64,000 nucleotides of DNA from Lepeophtheirus salmonis (taxonomy: Eukaryota; Arthropoda; Copepoda; Siphonostomatoida; Caligidae). Where the stretch lies: NCBI RefSeq assembly GCF_016086655.4, contig NC_052134.2, positions 13,392,001 through 13,456,000 on the forward strand, written 5' to 3'. A program made the position numbers and the translations under genes. How positions within the stretch are numbered: position 1 is the first letter of the stretch; each line of letters begins with the position of its first letter. The notes beneath the pieces are model-generated. The model saw only the letters and a list, made by a program, of their open reading frames with translations. It made no database searches and had not been told where the DNA came from. Shown here one piece after another: positions 10,496 to 22,260 of this stretch.

Positions 10496-10639
10496 AACTT
10501 TTCTTTCTTCTTCCAGTGCCGAGCAGTGTGCTGGCCAAAAAAATATATGCTACCAAGGCGGCATAGAGTAGTGTGCTGTGATCACGCCACGAAACGGCTA
10601 AGTTGGGAAGATTTATGTAAAAAGTATATTAAGAGATAT

Positions 10640-10800
10640 TTTTACGTGCTTGGAAAACTGCCTTCGAGAAAATTGTCGGTGGAAGATTGCTCTTGCGAAA
10701 ATTGCTATAGAAAAAATTGCCGGTTTGGAAAATTGCCAGTTAGGAAAATTGCCCGTAATTTGTTCAAACTTCATGATGAATAATAACACATTATAAATTT
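10640..10800 (+). repeat. Foldback-family arm (AATTGCC subrepeats)
   Basis: Starts TTGGAAAACTGCC and has four or five degenerate GAAAATTGCC subrepeats, then AACTTCATGATGAATAATAA and TATAAATTTGC. This matches the arms of the foldback element at 18307-19060. No opposite arm is seen here. The 85-codon frame through it (10526-10783) is a by-product of the subrepeats. Confidence 0.7.
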
Positions 10801-11505
10801 GCATCATATTTTGGTCTATAAAAATTATTATAAGAAATTATTTGTATTATTTGATGTAGGAATTTATATAATATAGATATTTGTTTAAACAAAATTATAA
10901 TTAATAAAATTATATTTTATTTACCCATTAGATAAATTATTTCCAACAAAAATAGGTTTGATACTCTAAACTTTCCAAATAAGAAGACAAAACAGTAATT
11001 TCAAGTTGAGTGTAACCATTACAAATAAAACGAAAAAAATTTGATAAATGACTATTGAAATACAAATATGTTATTTGCATGTAGCGTAGATTTAAATGGC
11101 GTAAAAACAATTAAAAAAATGGGGTTTTCAATTTGCAAATTGAAGGCTTAAACTATTATTTGGTATTATAGTGCTTCTTTGAATGTATTGACAGGTGGTT
11201 TCGTCAATTCCACACTACCTCCGGGCCAATCTGAGGGCGGATGGTATTCAACCATATTTTAAGATTTTTACAGGTAAATATATTGGTTAACCGAACAGAT
11301 TAGACGTATACTTTTCTCCAGTTTTACCCAAAGTTCAGACTTAAATATAATAGAATCAAGATTGAGCTTACATGTTTAACGATTACTGATATTGAAACAA
11401 TAAGTAACCTATTGCTATTAGTAATAAAATTAGGCATGTCGTTAATTTTATTTTATCTTGACTCTTCTAATCAGAAAGAAACAACAACAGAAAAAGCACA
11501 AATCA
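10801..11505. other. AT-rich DNA with a short satellite-like fragment
   Basis: At 11200-11245, TTCCACACTACCTCCGGGCC resembles the interior repeat of 18440-18915. Nothing else recognised. Confidence 0.45.
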
Positions 11506-11509
11506 GTTG

Positions 11510-11760
11510 AGAGTTTGACAATTCTTCCATAAATGGAATAATTATTTAATAACAGTTTCTAATTGTAATAATTCGAATCCAACTAATCAATCTTAACAAC
11601 ACGGATTAGAGAAAAAGAAGGCGAAAATAAGACAGCTGACAACCAAAGGAAGTGTACATTTTTGTGTTTGTGCATGAGGTAATGTCTTGTGAAATAACTA
11701 TACGATGCAACAGTTTATGTTGATGTTGCTCCAATAACTTATCATGATAAATAGAATGTA
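11510..11760 (+). repeat. Dispersed repeat R2, partial copy
   Basis: Shares ATGGAATAATTATT, AATTCGAATCCAAC, a GATTAGAG word and GCAACAGTTTATGTTGATGT in order with 55740-56290, and in part with 49030-49640. No coding frame; class unknown. Confidence 0.6.
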
Positions 11761-12899
11761 CGATCGATATCGATATTATCTTTTTTTATATCTAGGGTTA
11801 AGTATTAAGATTGCTAAAAGCTTTTTAAGATCCGGAAAATCCCTCTGATTTTTTTTATAACCCGTGAAAAAGCAGGTTCGGATCTTGGATCTATTCAGAG
11901 AATACAAGTTTTATTAGACTGTAACTGGGTACTTAGGATCGTGGTCCAAAATCCCTCCTATCTCTAGTACTGGTGAATAATGTGATCCCGTTTGTAATTA
12001 ATAAATTGTTGACCCAGCGCAAAAACATATTAACTTGTAAAACATAATAACTTTTTAAGGGGTTAACATATTTTGAGATTTTGATTCTGAAATATATTTT
12101 GTTTTGCCAAAAGTCAATATTATGTAATATTTCAGTCGCGATAATGTGCTAACTGAAATGAGCTATGAAACTATTCATGCCTTGTGGTTTTAACCAATCA
12201 TATCTTCAATGTAGTATTGTATTCCATTCGAGAAGTTGTGACTATTTTGTACTAACTTTTAACGGCAGTGGGGTGCCATCCATATTATTTGCTTTCTAAT
12301 AGGAGTAGCCTCTATGATGGGTCATTTTAAAGATTTGTAGATTTTAATTTAGGCTCGTTTTTTTAGTTTCCAAAATAGCCTATGTAGCTATATTATAACA
12401 AAAAAATATCATTGGTCTTATAAAAAAAGTGAGTAACCCCATGTTATGCGACCGTGTCCTATTTTTTTACTCGCGATATATGTAGTATTATCTATATCTA
12501 AGCTTTTATAATGGGCAAATACGCAATCTAAAGACTTTTTAGGATGCATTTTTAGGCGTAGAATGTTTTACAACTCATTTTGGAATGCCTATATTCAATT
12601 TTACTACATAAACTTGGCAAAAACCACTTTTAGAGCCAAATTGTGAGACACATTTCAATGTAAAAGTTACCAGTATTTTTTTAATTAGAATAGGAATTAC
12701 AAAATAAGACTCAAAATTGTAATTAAAGATAGAATGACAAAAAACAGATTACATATAAATACTTATACACAGAAAGAAGTTAAAAATATCAACTATATCG
12801 TTGTTATTAGACTAAATATCTACAAGTTTTATGCCTGTATCATCCAATTTCATAGAATCTTGATAACAGATAATATTTTTTCATCATGTACATCATTAA
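11761..12899. other. AT-rich DNA, nothing recognised
   Basis: A 65-codon frame at 12734-12931 has no recognisable domain. No repeats shared with the window were found. Confidence 0.5.
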
Positions 12900-13480
12900 T
12901 ATTAGGCATATTCTTACACCTCACTCATTGATCCATGCAGTTTGCCCCATACATGTTTCCATCCAAGTAAAGCCCTAAATACCACCAAAGTTGACCACAA
13001 ATATCCCACTTTATTCCCTCAATGTCATTTTGAGAAAAGGTAATTGAGTAATGTTGCTCTTCATGGGCTTCTGATTCTTTTGCAGCTGTAGAATCACATT
13101 TATTCAGCTAACCCATTATATAATCCTCCCTCAAAATATAATGGATACAATTGCTTCACATATGTCATCCAACATGGAGATGAAGTTGTATCTCATGTCT
13201 TCACTGACTTTATTGACCTAATACAGTCCAAGTAGCCCTCAAATCTTTCGTATGTGTTACTCGTTGGTGCAGGAGGTCTTGCCTAAAGAATAGTCTAAAA
13301 AGCATTATTCACTATTAACCTCTTGTCCTGAAGTTAATGGATCACCATGCTCTTTGCATTTTTTTAACAAGATATCATGGAAATCGTAAGGATCTTTTCT
13401 TCTTCTTGATGTTCCTTTGTCCATTCAGTCTTTCTATGATCATTATTGTTATTAAACACTTTTCAATAACTTCTGAGGCG
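12900..13480 (-). other. Unidentified decayed coding-like patch
   Basis: On the minus strand, short frames joined by shifts and stops read WTKEHQEEEKI (about 13430-13400), then FHDILLKKCKEHGDPLTSG (about 13385-13330), and further on MRYNFISMLDDICEAI (about 13210-13155). The hydrophilic, charged pattern with a Lys/Glu-rich start looks protein-like, and base composition is higher than in the flanks. I cannot name a family. It could be a dead element or a dead gene. Confidence 0.3.
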
Positions 13481-14984
13481 TAAGAAGTAAGCATGAGGCC
13501 ATCTTTGATCCTATTTGCTTTACAAAAAATAAAGACATATTTAATGTGTATTACTATAAAACGGATTTAATAGTTGTTTATGTTTGAAAAAGGATGGAAT
13601 CATACACCAAAATTTCAATACATCCTCATAGAAAATCTCATTATATCACGAACTCGAACCAGAGACAATGTAGATAACAAAATTAGTAGATTAGGAAAAA
13701 CAAAAATAAATAAACACAGGAACGATTCGAAACGAAGAATTGCATGTTGCTTCTCTGTTAGTAATTATCATTAGACATGAATCATGATGAATTATTCATA
13801 CTAGAAAAGACTCATTGATTGACGAACAAACATAATATGAGGTAAAAGCAAAATTTTATCATTATTCCAACAGAAAAAAATAAGAAACAATTATAAACTT
13901 TTTATATTTTAAAAAGTAGTTATATTTTTTAAGCTTACAATACCCATATATTCTCAATTAGTTAATGTAATATTTAACAAGTATCCTTACTAATTGTGCA
14001 AAGTTAGTTTTTAGAAACTCTGGTCCTGCTTTTAAAACTCTCCTACCGGATCCCACCCGCAACTAAGTTCTAAAAAAGAAAGCTATGAAAAAAGCTAATT
14101 TTTGGTTGAGCTCTTACTATTTATTACTACAACATAATATTGAAACTTCTTTGTGAGATCATGAAAAATACTTTTATCCACTAATGTATTCTTTTATGAT
14201 ACATAATAATCGTATTATTTACTACTAACAGCATTACTGATTGCTTAGAGTGGTAAAAAAATCTATTTGTTGGCTTTTACCTCGTAATTATTCCATAAAC
14301 GATAAAAGGGATTTGTAAAACCATTAACATAATAGGTCAATTAAAAAGCAATGGATATGGTTCTACTAATAGTATTTTTGTGTATTGTAAATATATTAGA
14401 GTGAAGTTGCACATTTCAATTATGAATGTTGCATGTCTAAGGGTCACAAAAATAAGTTTGGCTTAACTCTAAGCCTTTTCAAAAACTCGCCGTGGCAATT
14501 TTAAGAATATTGACTAATTTTAGTATGAGGTTGCGAGCAAGCCTTTTGCCACAAGAATGGGGGGGGGGGCACCCGAAATGGGATATCCTAGGGTTAGAAT
14601 TGCGTCATTAAATTACAGAGTGGAGACTTAAAACTTACATTTAATTACGATTTCGGTTTTTTTTAAATACGATGTTTCATTTTGCAATCGAATGACAGTT
14701 GAAACAAAAATAAACAAGATTTCCTTTAACCCACCGACCTATACAATAACTGGATACTCATTAAGTAAAGGAAAGTAGAGTCAACCGTCACCTGATATTT
14801 TATGTTATACCTATGTAATAAAAAAACCAATAGTCGTATTTATGTAGTAGTTAAAAGCTGAAAGATAAGTTGCTCTTTCTCCTTTTTATTCAATAGGTTG
14901 TGCATCGAGTTATTATATAGGTCAGTGCTCTTACCCCATGCCTCTAATTGTAAAAATATAGTGGCAACATAAAATCAGCTCCAC
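13481..14984. other. AT-rich DNA with a G run
   Basis: Eleven consecutive G lie at 14559-14569. No gene or shared repeat recognised. Confidence 0.5.
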
Positions 14985-15355
14985 CCCGGTGCTAGCGCCG
15001 AGAAAACTACAAAGACCGTTGGCATCTCCATCCGTTATTCCCGTAACATCAAGAAATCAATTGCAGTCCCATACAACTATGAAGAACTTCTCTAGGAAAC
15101 AATATGGTTGGCTTTTGATCTACCTCTATGTGGGTCACCTCCAGGCCTGATCTGAACTATTGGAAGCCATTGCGGGTTGAAGAGTCTTGTCTGCCACACT
15201 ATTAATCCAAATTTGGATTTACTACAAGCTGCCATCATAACAGTAGGGTAAACAATTGAGACAGCCTTCACCGTCAAGAGCTGCCTATCTGTTCGCTGGC
15301 ATGTCGAGGCTGGTATTACTTGTAAAGAAGGACATAATGAATAAAACAATATAGC
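14985..15355 (-). other. Unidentified GC-richer patch with an 85-codon frame
   Basis: Composition is close to balanced, unlike either flank, and the minus strand is open from 15349 to 15092. The predicted peptide has four cysteines and a C-terminal basic segment (GGDPHRGRSK), but no family motif I recognise. The plus strand also has broken frames across the same DNA. It is probably a decayed coding region from an element or gene. Confidence 0.25.
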
Positions 15356-16067
15356 TAAATATAGTATTTAAACATATCAAATGAGTTTTGAGTTATCTTT
15401 TCTCAATTTAGTCATGCTACTATAAGTTTTGGATCCTGTCTCATTAAGTGTAGACACGTTTTAAGAATGGGCACAAATTTAATGGTTTATCTATTTTTAA
15501 ATATTATTAAAAATTTGTATTATTTTTGGTAAAAAATAAAGACATATACTGATCTTAGATGGGACCGAAACAAACTCACTTTGCAAAACACTAACTCACA
15601 GTCAACATAATTTGTCAATAATTCACAAATTATTATGAAAAATTATGTTATATATCTTGAATCTGTATCAAGTTAGAAGCTTTTACGTGGTTCCAATCAA
15701 ACAGATACAAATTAGTGTCCAAGGGTAATATTGGTTATTGAACCATTAGACAATGACTAACTTGACTTCTCACATCATCATAGTAAAATATTGCTCTAGG
15801 CATATCTACAATCGATATATTTTATCAACCTCATACTAAGATAAGGCAATTCTTTAAAATTGTCGTAGCGAGTTTTATTTGATTCATAGACAAAACACTT
15901 TAAAAGGGCACCTTCATACTTTTTCTTTTCGAAAATAAGGAAAACTATTCAGGGTCGATCTTATCTAATGATTTTTAATTTTTCAAGAGTAAAATTTAAA
16001 CCAGAGGTTTGGTAAGGATATCTATCAAACAAAATCATCTGAAAATAGTGTTCGCTAGAACTTTTAT
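15356..16067. other. AT-rich DNA, nothing recognised
   Basis: No frame or repeat of note. Confidence 0.5.
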
Positions 16068-16255
16068 TCAATATTTGCTCTAATAATTGCCACAATACAA
16101 GACCTTAATCCCTTGGATGCCTTGACTATGTAGCCAGACTTGAGATTGGTACACTCCTTCCTGACGGAAGCCTTTAGAGACTGGACATTCCTGTGAGGAG
16201 TAGCACACTCATTGTCCTCCAGACGCACCTAGATAGAGTAGTCCAAGGGTGTTTG
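16068..16255 (-). pseudogene. Tc1-type transposase, extreme C-terminal remnant
   Basis: The minus-strand frame reads DYSI, stop, VRLEDNECATPHRNVQSLKA and goes on through SVRKECTNLKSGYIVKASKG to a stop near 16070. This corresponds to the region after the third catalytic aspartate of Tc1 transposases (PLDYSIW-x-x-VE...SLKASV...). A stop replaces the usual Trp after DYSI. Nothing of the N-terminal or catalytic part is left. Confidence 0.7.
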
Positions 16256-16589
16256 CGTTTGGAGAGGAGAAAGTTTGGATAGTTGTCTTTCACAAAAGCC
16301 TGGGTTTATAGACTAAAGTACTTCTTAGTTGAGCTTTAGCTATATACGCTCATTGCTAAACCTCATCTAAAGTGACAATCAATATTTTTTATATTTAAAT
16401 AATGTAATTCCCTTTTATTTGATTTTTAAAAAATAAAGGCTTTAGCAAAACACGCTCGTTATACAAAAATGAGTCCTCAAACCCTTTGATGTATTATAGA
16501 GTTTACTAAAAGGCCTACAAGTGGTTATATAATTTCACATACCCTTTGATACAACTCTATATAAAATAATTTTTCTGCCGGTACGTCAG

Positions 16590-17110
16590 AATAAAAGAAA
16601 GTGAAAATTGATGTGGTCACCCTGACGTTTAGCTGCCATGATTTTGATTTAAACAGCTTAAAAATACGTTTAGAGGAAGGAAATACAGAGAAATCCCATT
16701 CCGTACATAGCAAGGATATATATTTAGCCTGGAAGACACCAATGTCGACCCTTAAATCTACTCGCCGTCCAATAAAGACTTCGACATATAACTCTCGAGC
16801 AAACCCTACTTGTTACACTTCGTCTCTCATGAGCACACGTACTAGTCATTACCTTATATTTAGATATTCTGTCTTCAAAAATTAAATTCTAATAATAACA
16901 GCTTAGGGGAAAAAAAATTATGATCAGATAACCCACATTAAAAAGCCGCTCCCGCATTTTTGGACGTATATTGTTAGTGATTTAAATATTGTGTACTTTT
17001 TAGCGGATCCGTTTTTTTTTTGAATTGGTAATCTGAAGAATGAATTTTCTTTTCTTCAGCTGTTGTTATTATTATTTAAACCAGAGTACCGAACCTCCTT
17101 TTCTACTATC
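16590..17110. repeat. Dispersed repeat R3, rearranged copy
   Basis: At 16980-17080, TGAATTGGTAATCTGAAGAA, TGAATTTTCTTTTCTTCAGC and GTTGTTATTATTATTTAA match the left half of repeat R3 (63415-63835, 21820-22260). At 16596-16650, AAAATTGATGTGGTCACCCTGACG matches, on the opposite strand, the right end of the same family. The two ends are therefore inverted with respect to a complete copy. Confidence 0.5.
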
Positions 17111-18091
17111 TTTCAAGATATTTTTAAAAGAGTTACCATACTAATTTTTGATTTCTTGTTTTTTTAACATGCCCAAAATATCAAAGATTTTCATCACTTT
17201 ATATCATATATCTTTATCTATACATACAAATACACACTTTTCTTATTTACTATGACGCACACCTTCGATTGCATTGATATTTCTTAGATTAATTATCGAC
17301 GAAGTCCTTAGATACACTAACTGTAGAAGTACATAGTACACGTATCCATGCATACAAATAGATACACTTTGCTTGAATATCCTAAATAATTATTATTTTG
17401 CACTTATTGTAAGTACGATATATAGGTAAATACATTTCATAGTTAGATTCAAATTAGAGTAATTGGCAACAAACTTACTTTTTGTAAAACAATACCATTA
17501 AAAAGTTTTATAGTCATGGTGTTAATATTATGTGACGCCATTTTATATAACTCCTCCCCTACCACTTATGAATTGGTCCTGACATCCATAATGATCTGAT
17601 TCCATATGGTTCCGAGTCTTGGAAGAGACGTAGTTTACACGCACACAAAAAGGAAATTCGAATATAGCCTTAATATAAAGAAATCTCTTTTGGTAATTCT
17701 TGATACATTCATACCAACGTAAAAAATGCAACAAAACCTTTTTTGGTGCATAGCTGCGTAGATATATATTGTTTTTTGGGCTGAGTATCAATAATATATT
17801 GATTTTAGATATGCCTATAAATAATAGTTAACTATGCTTATGTGAGAAGGCAACTTAGTCATTGTTAATGGTCAGATAAAACACCAAATAGGTACAGTGG
17901 GGACAAATGAGGTTATTTGAGTTTTTAGCTCATACATCTTCAGTTTTCAAATTTCTCATATTTTTACAAACATTTCAATGGAAACTACTATGATTGTGCT
18001 TACTATGAACTATCAAAGTATATACGTTAAATTAAATTGGTAAATTATTGACTGAATGTTTCTGGAAGCATATGCTTACAAAATACCAACA

Positions 18092-18092
<1 letters not shown>
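17111..18092. other. AT-rich DNA, nothing firm recognised
   Basis: An 82-codon minus-strand frame (17543-17791) is unrecognised. No shared repeats were seen. Confidence 0.45.

Positions 18093-18125
<33 letters not shown>
18093..18125 (+). repeat. Poly(A) run of about 33 A
   Basis: An uninterrupted A run, which may be the tail of a retroposed copy whose body (18092 leftward) I cannot identify, or simple repeat expansion. Confidence 0.8.
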
Positions 18126-18127
<2 letters not shown>

Positions 18128-18306
18128 CTGAAATTCATACAGAAAAGAATTAAATAAAACTTTTGTATAAACTAATTCAATAAATTAAATCATAAAGTTT
18201 CATTATTTATTCCTTATTAAGTTAGACTACTCAAAAAATCAATTTATATAACGTGGGATCAAACAGGCCTTAGTAAAATGAAATGAATAAATGCACAATG
18301 CACATG

Positions 18307-19060
18307 TGTACTAGGAAAACTGCCTTGGGCAAAATTGATAGAGAATGATTGCCCCGGAGAAAATTGCCAGTTAGGAAATTGCCCGTATTTTGTTCATGAT
18401 GATAACACATCATAAATTCGCTTAATATTATTTATTACAAATACGTTCCATCCCCCGAGGGAGTACCTTTGAGTGTGAGTAATATTTTTAAAATGCAATT
18501 TCCTTGTAATTTTTCAAACTCAATCCAATCTTCTAAGAAATAGATCGAGAGGATTGGTAAAGAGGGTTGGGGGATAAATAGCTTAGGGCCTCTTAAAATA
18601 TGGTTGAAAACACTCCTCCATATGATTGTCCCGCGGGTAGTTAGAGGGGTTCTTTGGATGTATGTAATACCTTGGGGGTGGTTTCTAAGGATCCAAGGGT
18701 AGCTCAATTACCACGCGCAACCTGAGAGCTTGAAACTATTTTTTGATATTAGGGGGTCTTTGGATGAATTGGCTATGGTTTTGAAGAATCCAGGAGTAAC
18801 ATCAAGTACCCCTTGGCAGCCCCAGGCCTTGGAACTACTTTTTAGTATTTGAGGGTTTCCTTCGATAAATTGCAGTGGATTTTAGGAATCCCACACTACC
18901 CTTGGGTCAATCAAATATTTCGATATCTGTCATAAATAATATTAAGCGAATTTATAATATTGTATGATTCATCATGAAGTTTTATTAAAATACGGTCAAT
19001 TTTCTCAACGGGAAATTTTCCTAACTGGCAATTTTTCCCAGGGCAGTTTTCCGCGTACGA
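18307..19060. mobile_element. Foldback (long inverted-repeat) element
   Basis: Two arms of about 120 bp face each other: 18307-18430 and the complement of 18935-19060. Both start (in element orientation) with GTAC, then GGAAAACTGCC, carry several AATTGCC subrepeats, and end with TAAATTCGCTTAATATTATT. Flanks TGCACATG (18299-18306) and TGCATATG (19061-19068) look like an 8-bp target duplication with one change, which points to hAT-like integration. The interior (18440-18915) is a degenerate tandem array with words such as CTTTGGAT and CCACACTACC, and no transposase. Single arms of the family lie at 10640-10800 and 62815-62955. Confidence 0.75.
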
Positions 19061-19068
19061 TGCATATG

Positions 19069-19426
19069 ATAATAATATATGTTGTATGCTTCAAATATTG
19101 CTTCCAATCTTCTTTCACCAATTATTTCGCACACATCCTTGAATTATTTGTTTATTCGGATTCATATTTCTACACAGAACGCTAGCTTTAAAGTAATTAA
19201 CTTTCATTTCAAAATAGGGGGAGGGGAGGGTGTTAAAGTCAAATTCAAGTATAGCCCAACTTTTTGGATGTAACAACATCTTTTACCCACTCTAGAAAAA
19301 ATAATTTTTAATTTGCAACAAAACCCTGAAAATTAGTTTTTCACCCATGAATGCTTATTTTTTAAATCTATTTTCAAAGTAATAAGAGAAAACTTGGAAA
19401 TGTCGTTATCATTAAAGCCTTTTTAT
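19069..19426. other. AT-rich DNA, nothing recognised
   Basis: Short frames only. Confidence 0.5.
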
Positions 19427-19921
19427 TAGTGTTGATACTCGGTCCAGCACCGAATTTTTTTTTCCGGTTCTGTCTTAAGTGATTTTTTAGACCGATTTGG
19501 AACGATTTTTGGGTCTCACTTTGTGTACCGATTTTTTTCGGTCTCACTTTGTGGACTGATTTTTTTTCGGTCACCATTTATGGACCAATATCACGGCCTC
19601 CTATATTCGGAGATAATTTATTTTCTAGATCAAACGTCATTGTTTTTTCAAAAAAAATCTCAAAAGTACACGATATGTTCTAGAACAAATACTGTATACA
19701 TATAAGAGACGACCAGATCAAAATTAATATAAGCAATCTCCGTTTAAACTTTGCTTGCAGTCTTTGGACTTGCAAATAAATTTGATATCATTTTATAAAC
19801 ACTTTATCTGTAAAAGCGGTCTAGACTGATTTTTTTGGGTGTTGGACAAAACTAATTCGGTCCAACAAAAAATAGAATGGTCTCAGACCGGTCTAGGATT
19901 TCCAGACTGAAATCCAACAAA
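19427..19921 (+). mobile_element. ACCG-rich hAT-type MITE, copy 2, with target duplication
   Basis: Begins TAGTGTTG and ends CCAACAAA. It is flanked by CTTTTTAT (19419-19426) and CTTTTCAT (19922-19929), an 8-bp target duplication with one difference, as expected for hAT transposition. Both ends are dense in ACCG, GGTC and GGACC words, and the centre is AT-rich. Homologous to 3090-3563. There is no coding capacity. Confidence 0.75.
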
Positions 19922-19929
19922 CTTTTCAT

Positions 19930-20349
19930 GCTTAGAAACAATAGTTAAATCACATAATAATTTTGTAATATACAGTTTTAAAGTCATATAAAAGGTCAAA
20001 GGTCACAAAAAAGGTAATTTTATTTTAGATTCTTATTTTAGCGTGTTTACAATGGTGTCCAATTTTTAGGGGTTAGGAGTCTGGTGAGCTTTTCAGTCAT
20101 ATAAAATGTGAGATGGGGTCTTATCATCGACCTTATAGAAAAAACACAGCTCCTCTGTTTTCATAACAGAGACACTTCAAGTGTACCTGTACAGACTCTG
20201 TAAGTAACCCACTTTTCAGCTGGAGACAAAATGGGTTCGTAAAACATTGACAAATTTGCTTTCTAGTCACATTCAGACCTCTTCGTCTCCCTTAACTCCC
20301 AATTAATTTGATTTTGATCTTTTCCACAATGACCTCATATCCGATTCTC
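19930..20349. other. No gene recognised
   Basis: The part from 20150 on is slightly richer in G+C and leads into the frame at 20350-20781 on the minus strand; decayed coding sequence is possible. Confidence 0.4.
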
Positions 20350-20781
20350 TCAAAAAGGAAATAACATTTTGAGGGTATTTTCTTTTTTCCGTTTTAATTT
20401 ATTAGGGTTCATCTTCGTGTCTAAAATGCTTTTTTTATACTTTATCTTAGCCAAAAGTCTGTTACATTTTCCAAGATCCCGTATGGTGTTAACATTTGGA
20501 ATGTTTTGCAAAGACTTAGGAATATGTAATGTTGAGCCGCTCAGAGGTATATTTTGACCGAGAGATAACTCAAGCTTCTGTAGAGTCCATTGAACATCAC
20601 AAAGAAGATAACTAAAAAATTTGCAACTTTTTGAGTTATTGTATTGGTTGTAGGCCAATACAATAACCCCCCACATTACGGCAAAAAGAGTATCCGATAT
20701 TTTTCTTTTATTAAAATTTTCTATATATATATATTTTAATTTCAAATCAACGCTGCCTAGATGAAATTGATAGCTAAACAT
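20350..20781 (-). CDS. Hypothetical 143-codon ORF
   Basis: The longest open frame in the window that is not a shadow of a recognised element and has a single clear strand. It has a possible amphipathic or membrane-like stretch (FAVMWGVIVLAYNQY, about residues 33-47), a central region with two cysteines and alternating leucines, and a lysine-rich C-terminus (KLKRKKEN). I do not recognise it. The sequence upstream of the stop is AT-rich and there is no obvious donor or acceptor. It could be part of a dead element whose other parts are lost. Confidence 0.25.
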   Translation of the reverse strand: MFSYQFHLGSVDLKLKYIYIENFNKRKISDTLFAVMWGVIVLAYNQYNNSKSCKFFSYLLCDVQWTLQKLELSLGQNIPLSGSTLHIPKSLQNIPNVNTIRDLGKCNRLLAKIKYKKSILDTKMNPNKLKRKKENTLKMLFPF

Positions 20782-20864
20782 GTAATACTAATATGGGAAC
20801 ATGAAACATAAGAAAAGTTTACCCAGTTTCTTGGAACAAGCCTCCCAACGCCAAAAAATTAAAA

Positions 20865-21500
20865 CATAAGACGGTTAATTAATGTTTATCTTCTCATTAA
20901 TATGCAAGGTTTTGTGTTTGATATTATGTTTCTGTCGTCCTTTTTACAAAAACAAACTATACTAATCATTTAGTAATTTCCTCATAATGAGCAAGCAACA
21001 AGCAAAAAGGCAGTGCATTTCTGATTTCCTAGATGCTGGAGTTAATGTAAAAAAGATTACTGATATTGTTAAGCGATCCGTGGAGCCTGGTTTTTAAGGT
21101 GCCCAAGCTGAAAGAAAATTGAGAAGACCTCTACAGGATTTCAGAAAGCTTTGAGGAGATAACGTGGCTTGATTCAGTATACTGGCACTCAGTATGACCC
21201 GACTCCAATAGTGGTGAGTCGATTTTCAACTTCGAAGAAGCGAGAGTCTACTTCATATGTTATTTAGTAGGCTTTGCAATTAGTATCACTAAACCTTACA
21301 CAATACGATTAGTTTTGAGTCGTTTCTGTATCTAAATGATTTTCTAATCCATTGCAATTCCTAATGAGGTTCTCCTAATCTTTGAAGAGACAGGCAAGGC
21401 ATTTAACAGGCCCGCAAGAAGCAATTATTAGTTGGGAGTGGGGTAAAAAAATATGAGAAGGGACACAGATTTATAAATATTATGCTTAAGGGTGGGCAAA
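20865..21500 (+). pseudogene. Tc1/mariner transposase head, family B copy 2
   Basis: The 5' leader (TTAATTAATGTTTATxTTCTCATT) matches 9890-9740 read on the minus strand. The ATG at 20988 starts MSKQQAKRQCISDFLDAGVN, then a ITDIVKRS segment and a stop after VEPGF, with shifts after that. Only the N-terminal DNA-binding part is recognisable. The remainder up to about 21500 is decayed and the catalytic core was not found. Confidence 0.75.
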
Positions 21501-21819
21501 ACGTAGGAAGAAAACAGTCAGAAAAGGTACAGCATTTGGTGATTATACTTTATTTCGTCATGATTTATTTAATAGATGGTAAACATGTTAAGATGTCTCT
21601 CTCTCTATAGAAGATTAATTTTCGTCTAATTTGATTATACTTTTAGATAATGCATAATCAAATAAGAATAAATATTTTTAAATATAATTTTAAAATATTT
21701 TCCCGCCACTAATGCTATTTTAATTGTTGAAGGCTTTCTTCTTTATAGGAGTAATTCATTTACTTCCGGCAAAATCATGATGTGATGATAACCAAAGTCT
21801 TAATTCATATTATTATCAG

Positions 21820-22260
21820 TAGTGTTGGAAATCGGGTGCATTTTTAGCTCAATCGTTTTTCTAGTTGGCAATCTGAAAAGTGAATTTTCTGTTCTTAAGC
21901 TGTAGTCACTATTCAATTCCTAAGGATTGAACTTCCTGTTCCAATACATACAAGCTATCATTGATATATACAAAACTAGATTGAGCATTTGATTTTAAGT
22001 TATAATTCGAAGTCCTTGTTGGACTCAGAGTAGAATTGAGGATTGTCATCGGAGTAATTCTTGCCTATTTCCTAGTTATTACGTTCTTCTTCTCCTTCTC
22101 CTTGGCCTCCAACTGAATATAGCTTTTCTAATGTAACGTCATGATAGCTAATTTGCTCTCCTCTAAAAGCATTCTTCAAATTGTATAGGTTGCCATGTTG
22201 ATTTTCGGTTTCTTTGTATATAACATGCTCAAAATGCACCCGATTAGCATTCCTGATTAT
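21820..22260 (+). repeat. Dispersed repeat R3 with TAGTGTTG end
   Basis: Starts TAGTGTTGGAAATCGG, then AATCTGAAAAGTGAATTTTC, a CTCCTTCTCC-type stretch, TAACGTCATGATAGCTAA, and near the far end GGTTGCCATGTTGATTTTCG. The same order occurs at 63415-63835. Partial copies are at 59385-59560 (left half) and 58100-58320 (right half), with inverted pieces at 28380-28420 and 36535-36690. Non-coding and probably non-autonomous. Confidence 0.65.

Noticed and set aside
10526..10807. Opposing 85- and 64-codon frames with repeated Arg/Lys/Cys patterns
   Set aside because: They are translations of the AATTGCC subrepeats of a foldback arm.
14559..14569. Run of eleven G as a possible G-quadruplex
   Set aside because: A single run without spaced partners; no nearby gene to regulate.
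20440..20475. Minus-strand CTTTTGGCTAAGAT resembling the 5' part of U2 snRNA
   Set aside because: The match stops after about 15 nt on both sides; neither the branch-recognition segment nor the Sm site follows, and the DNA lies inside a longer open frame.
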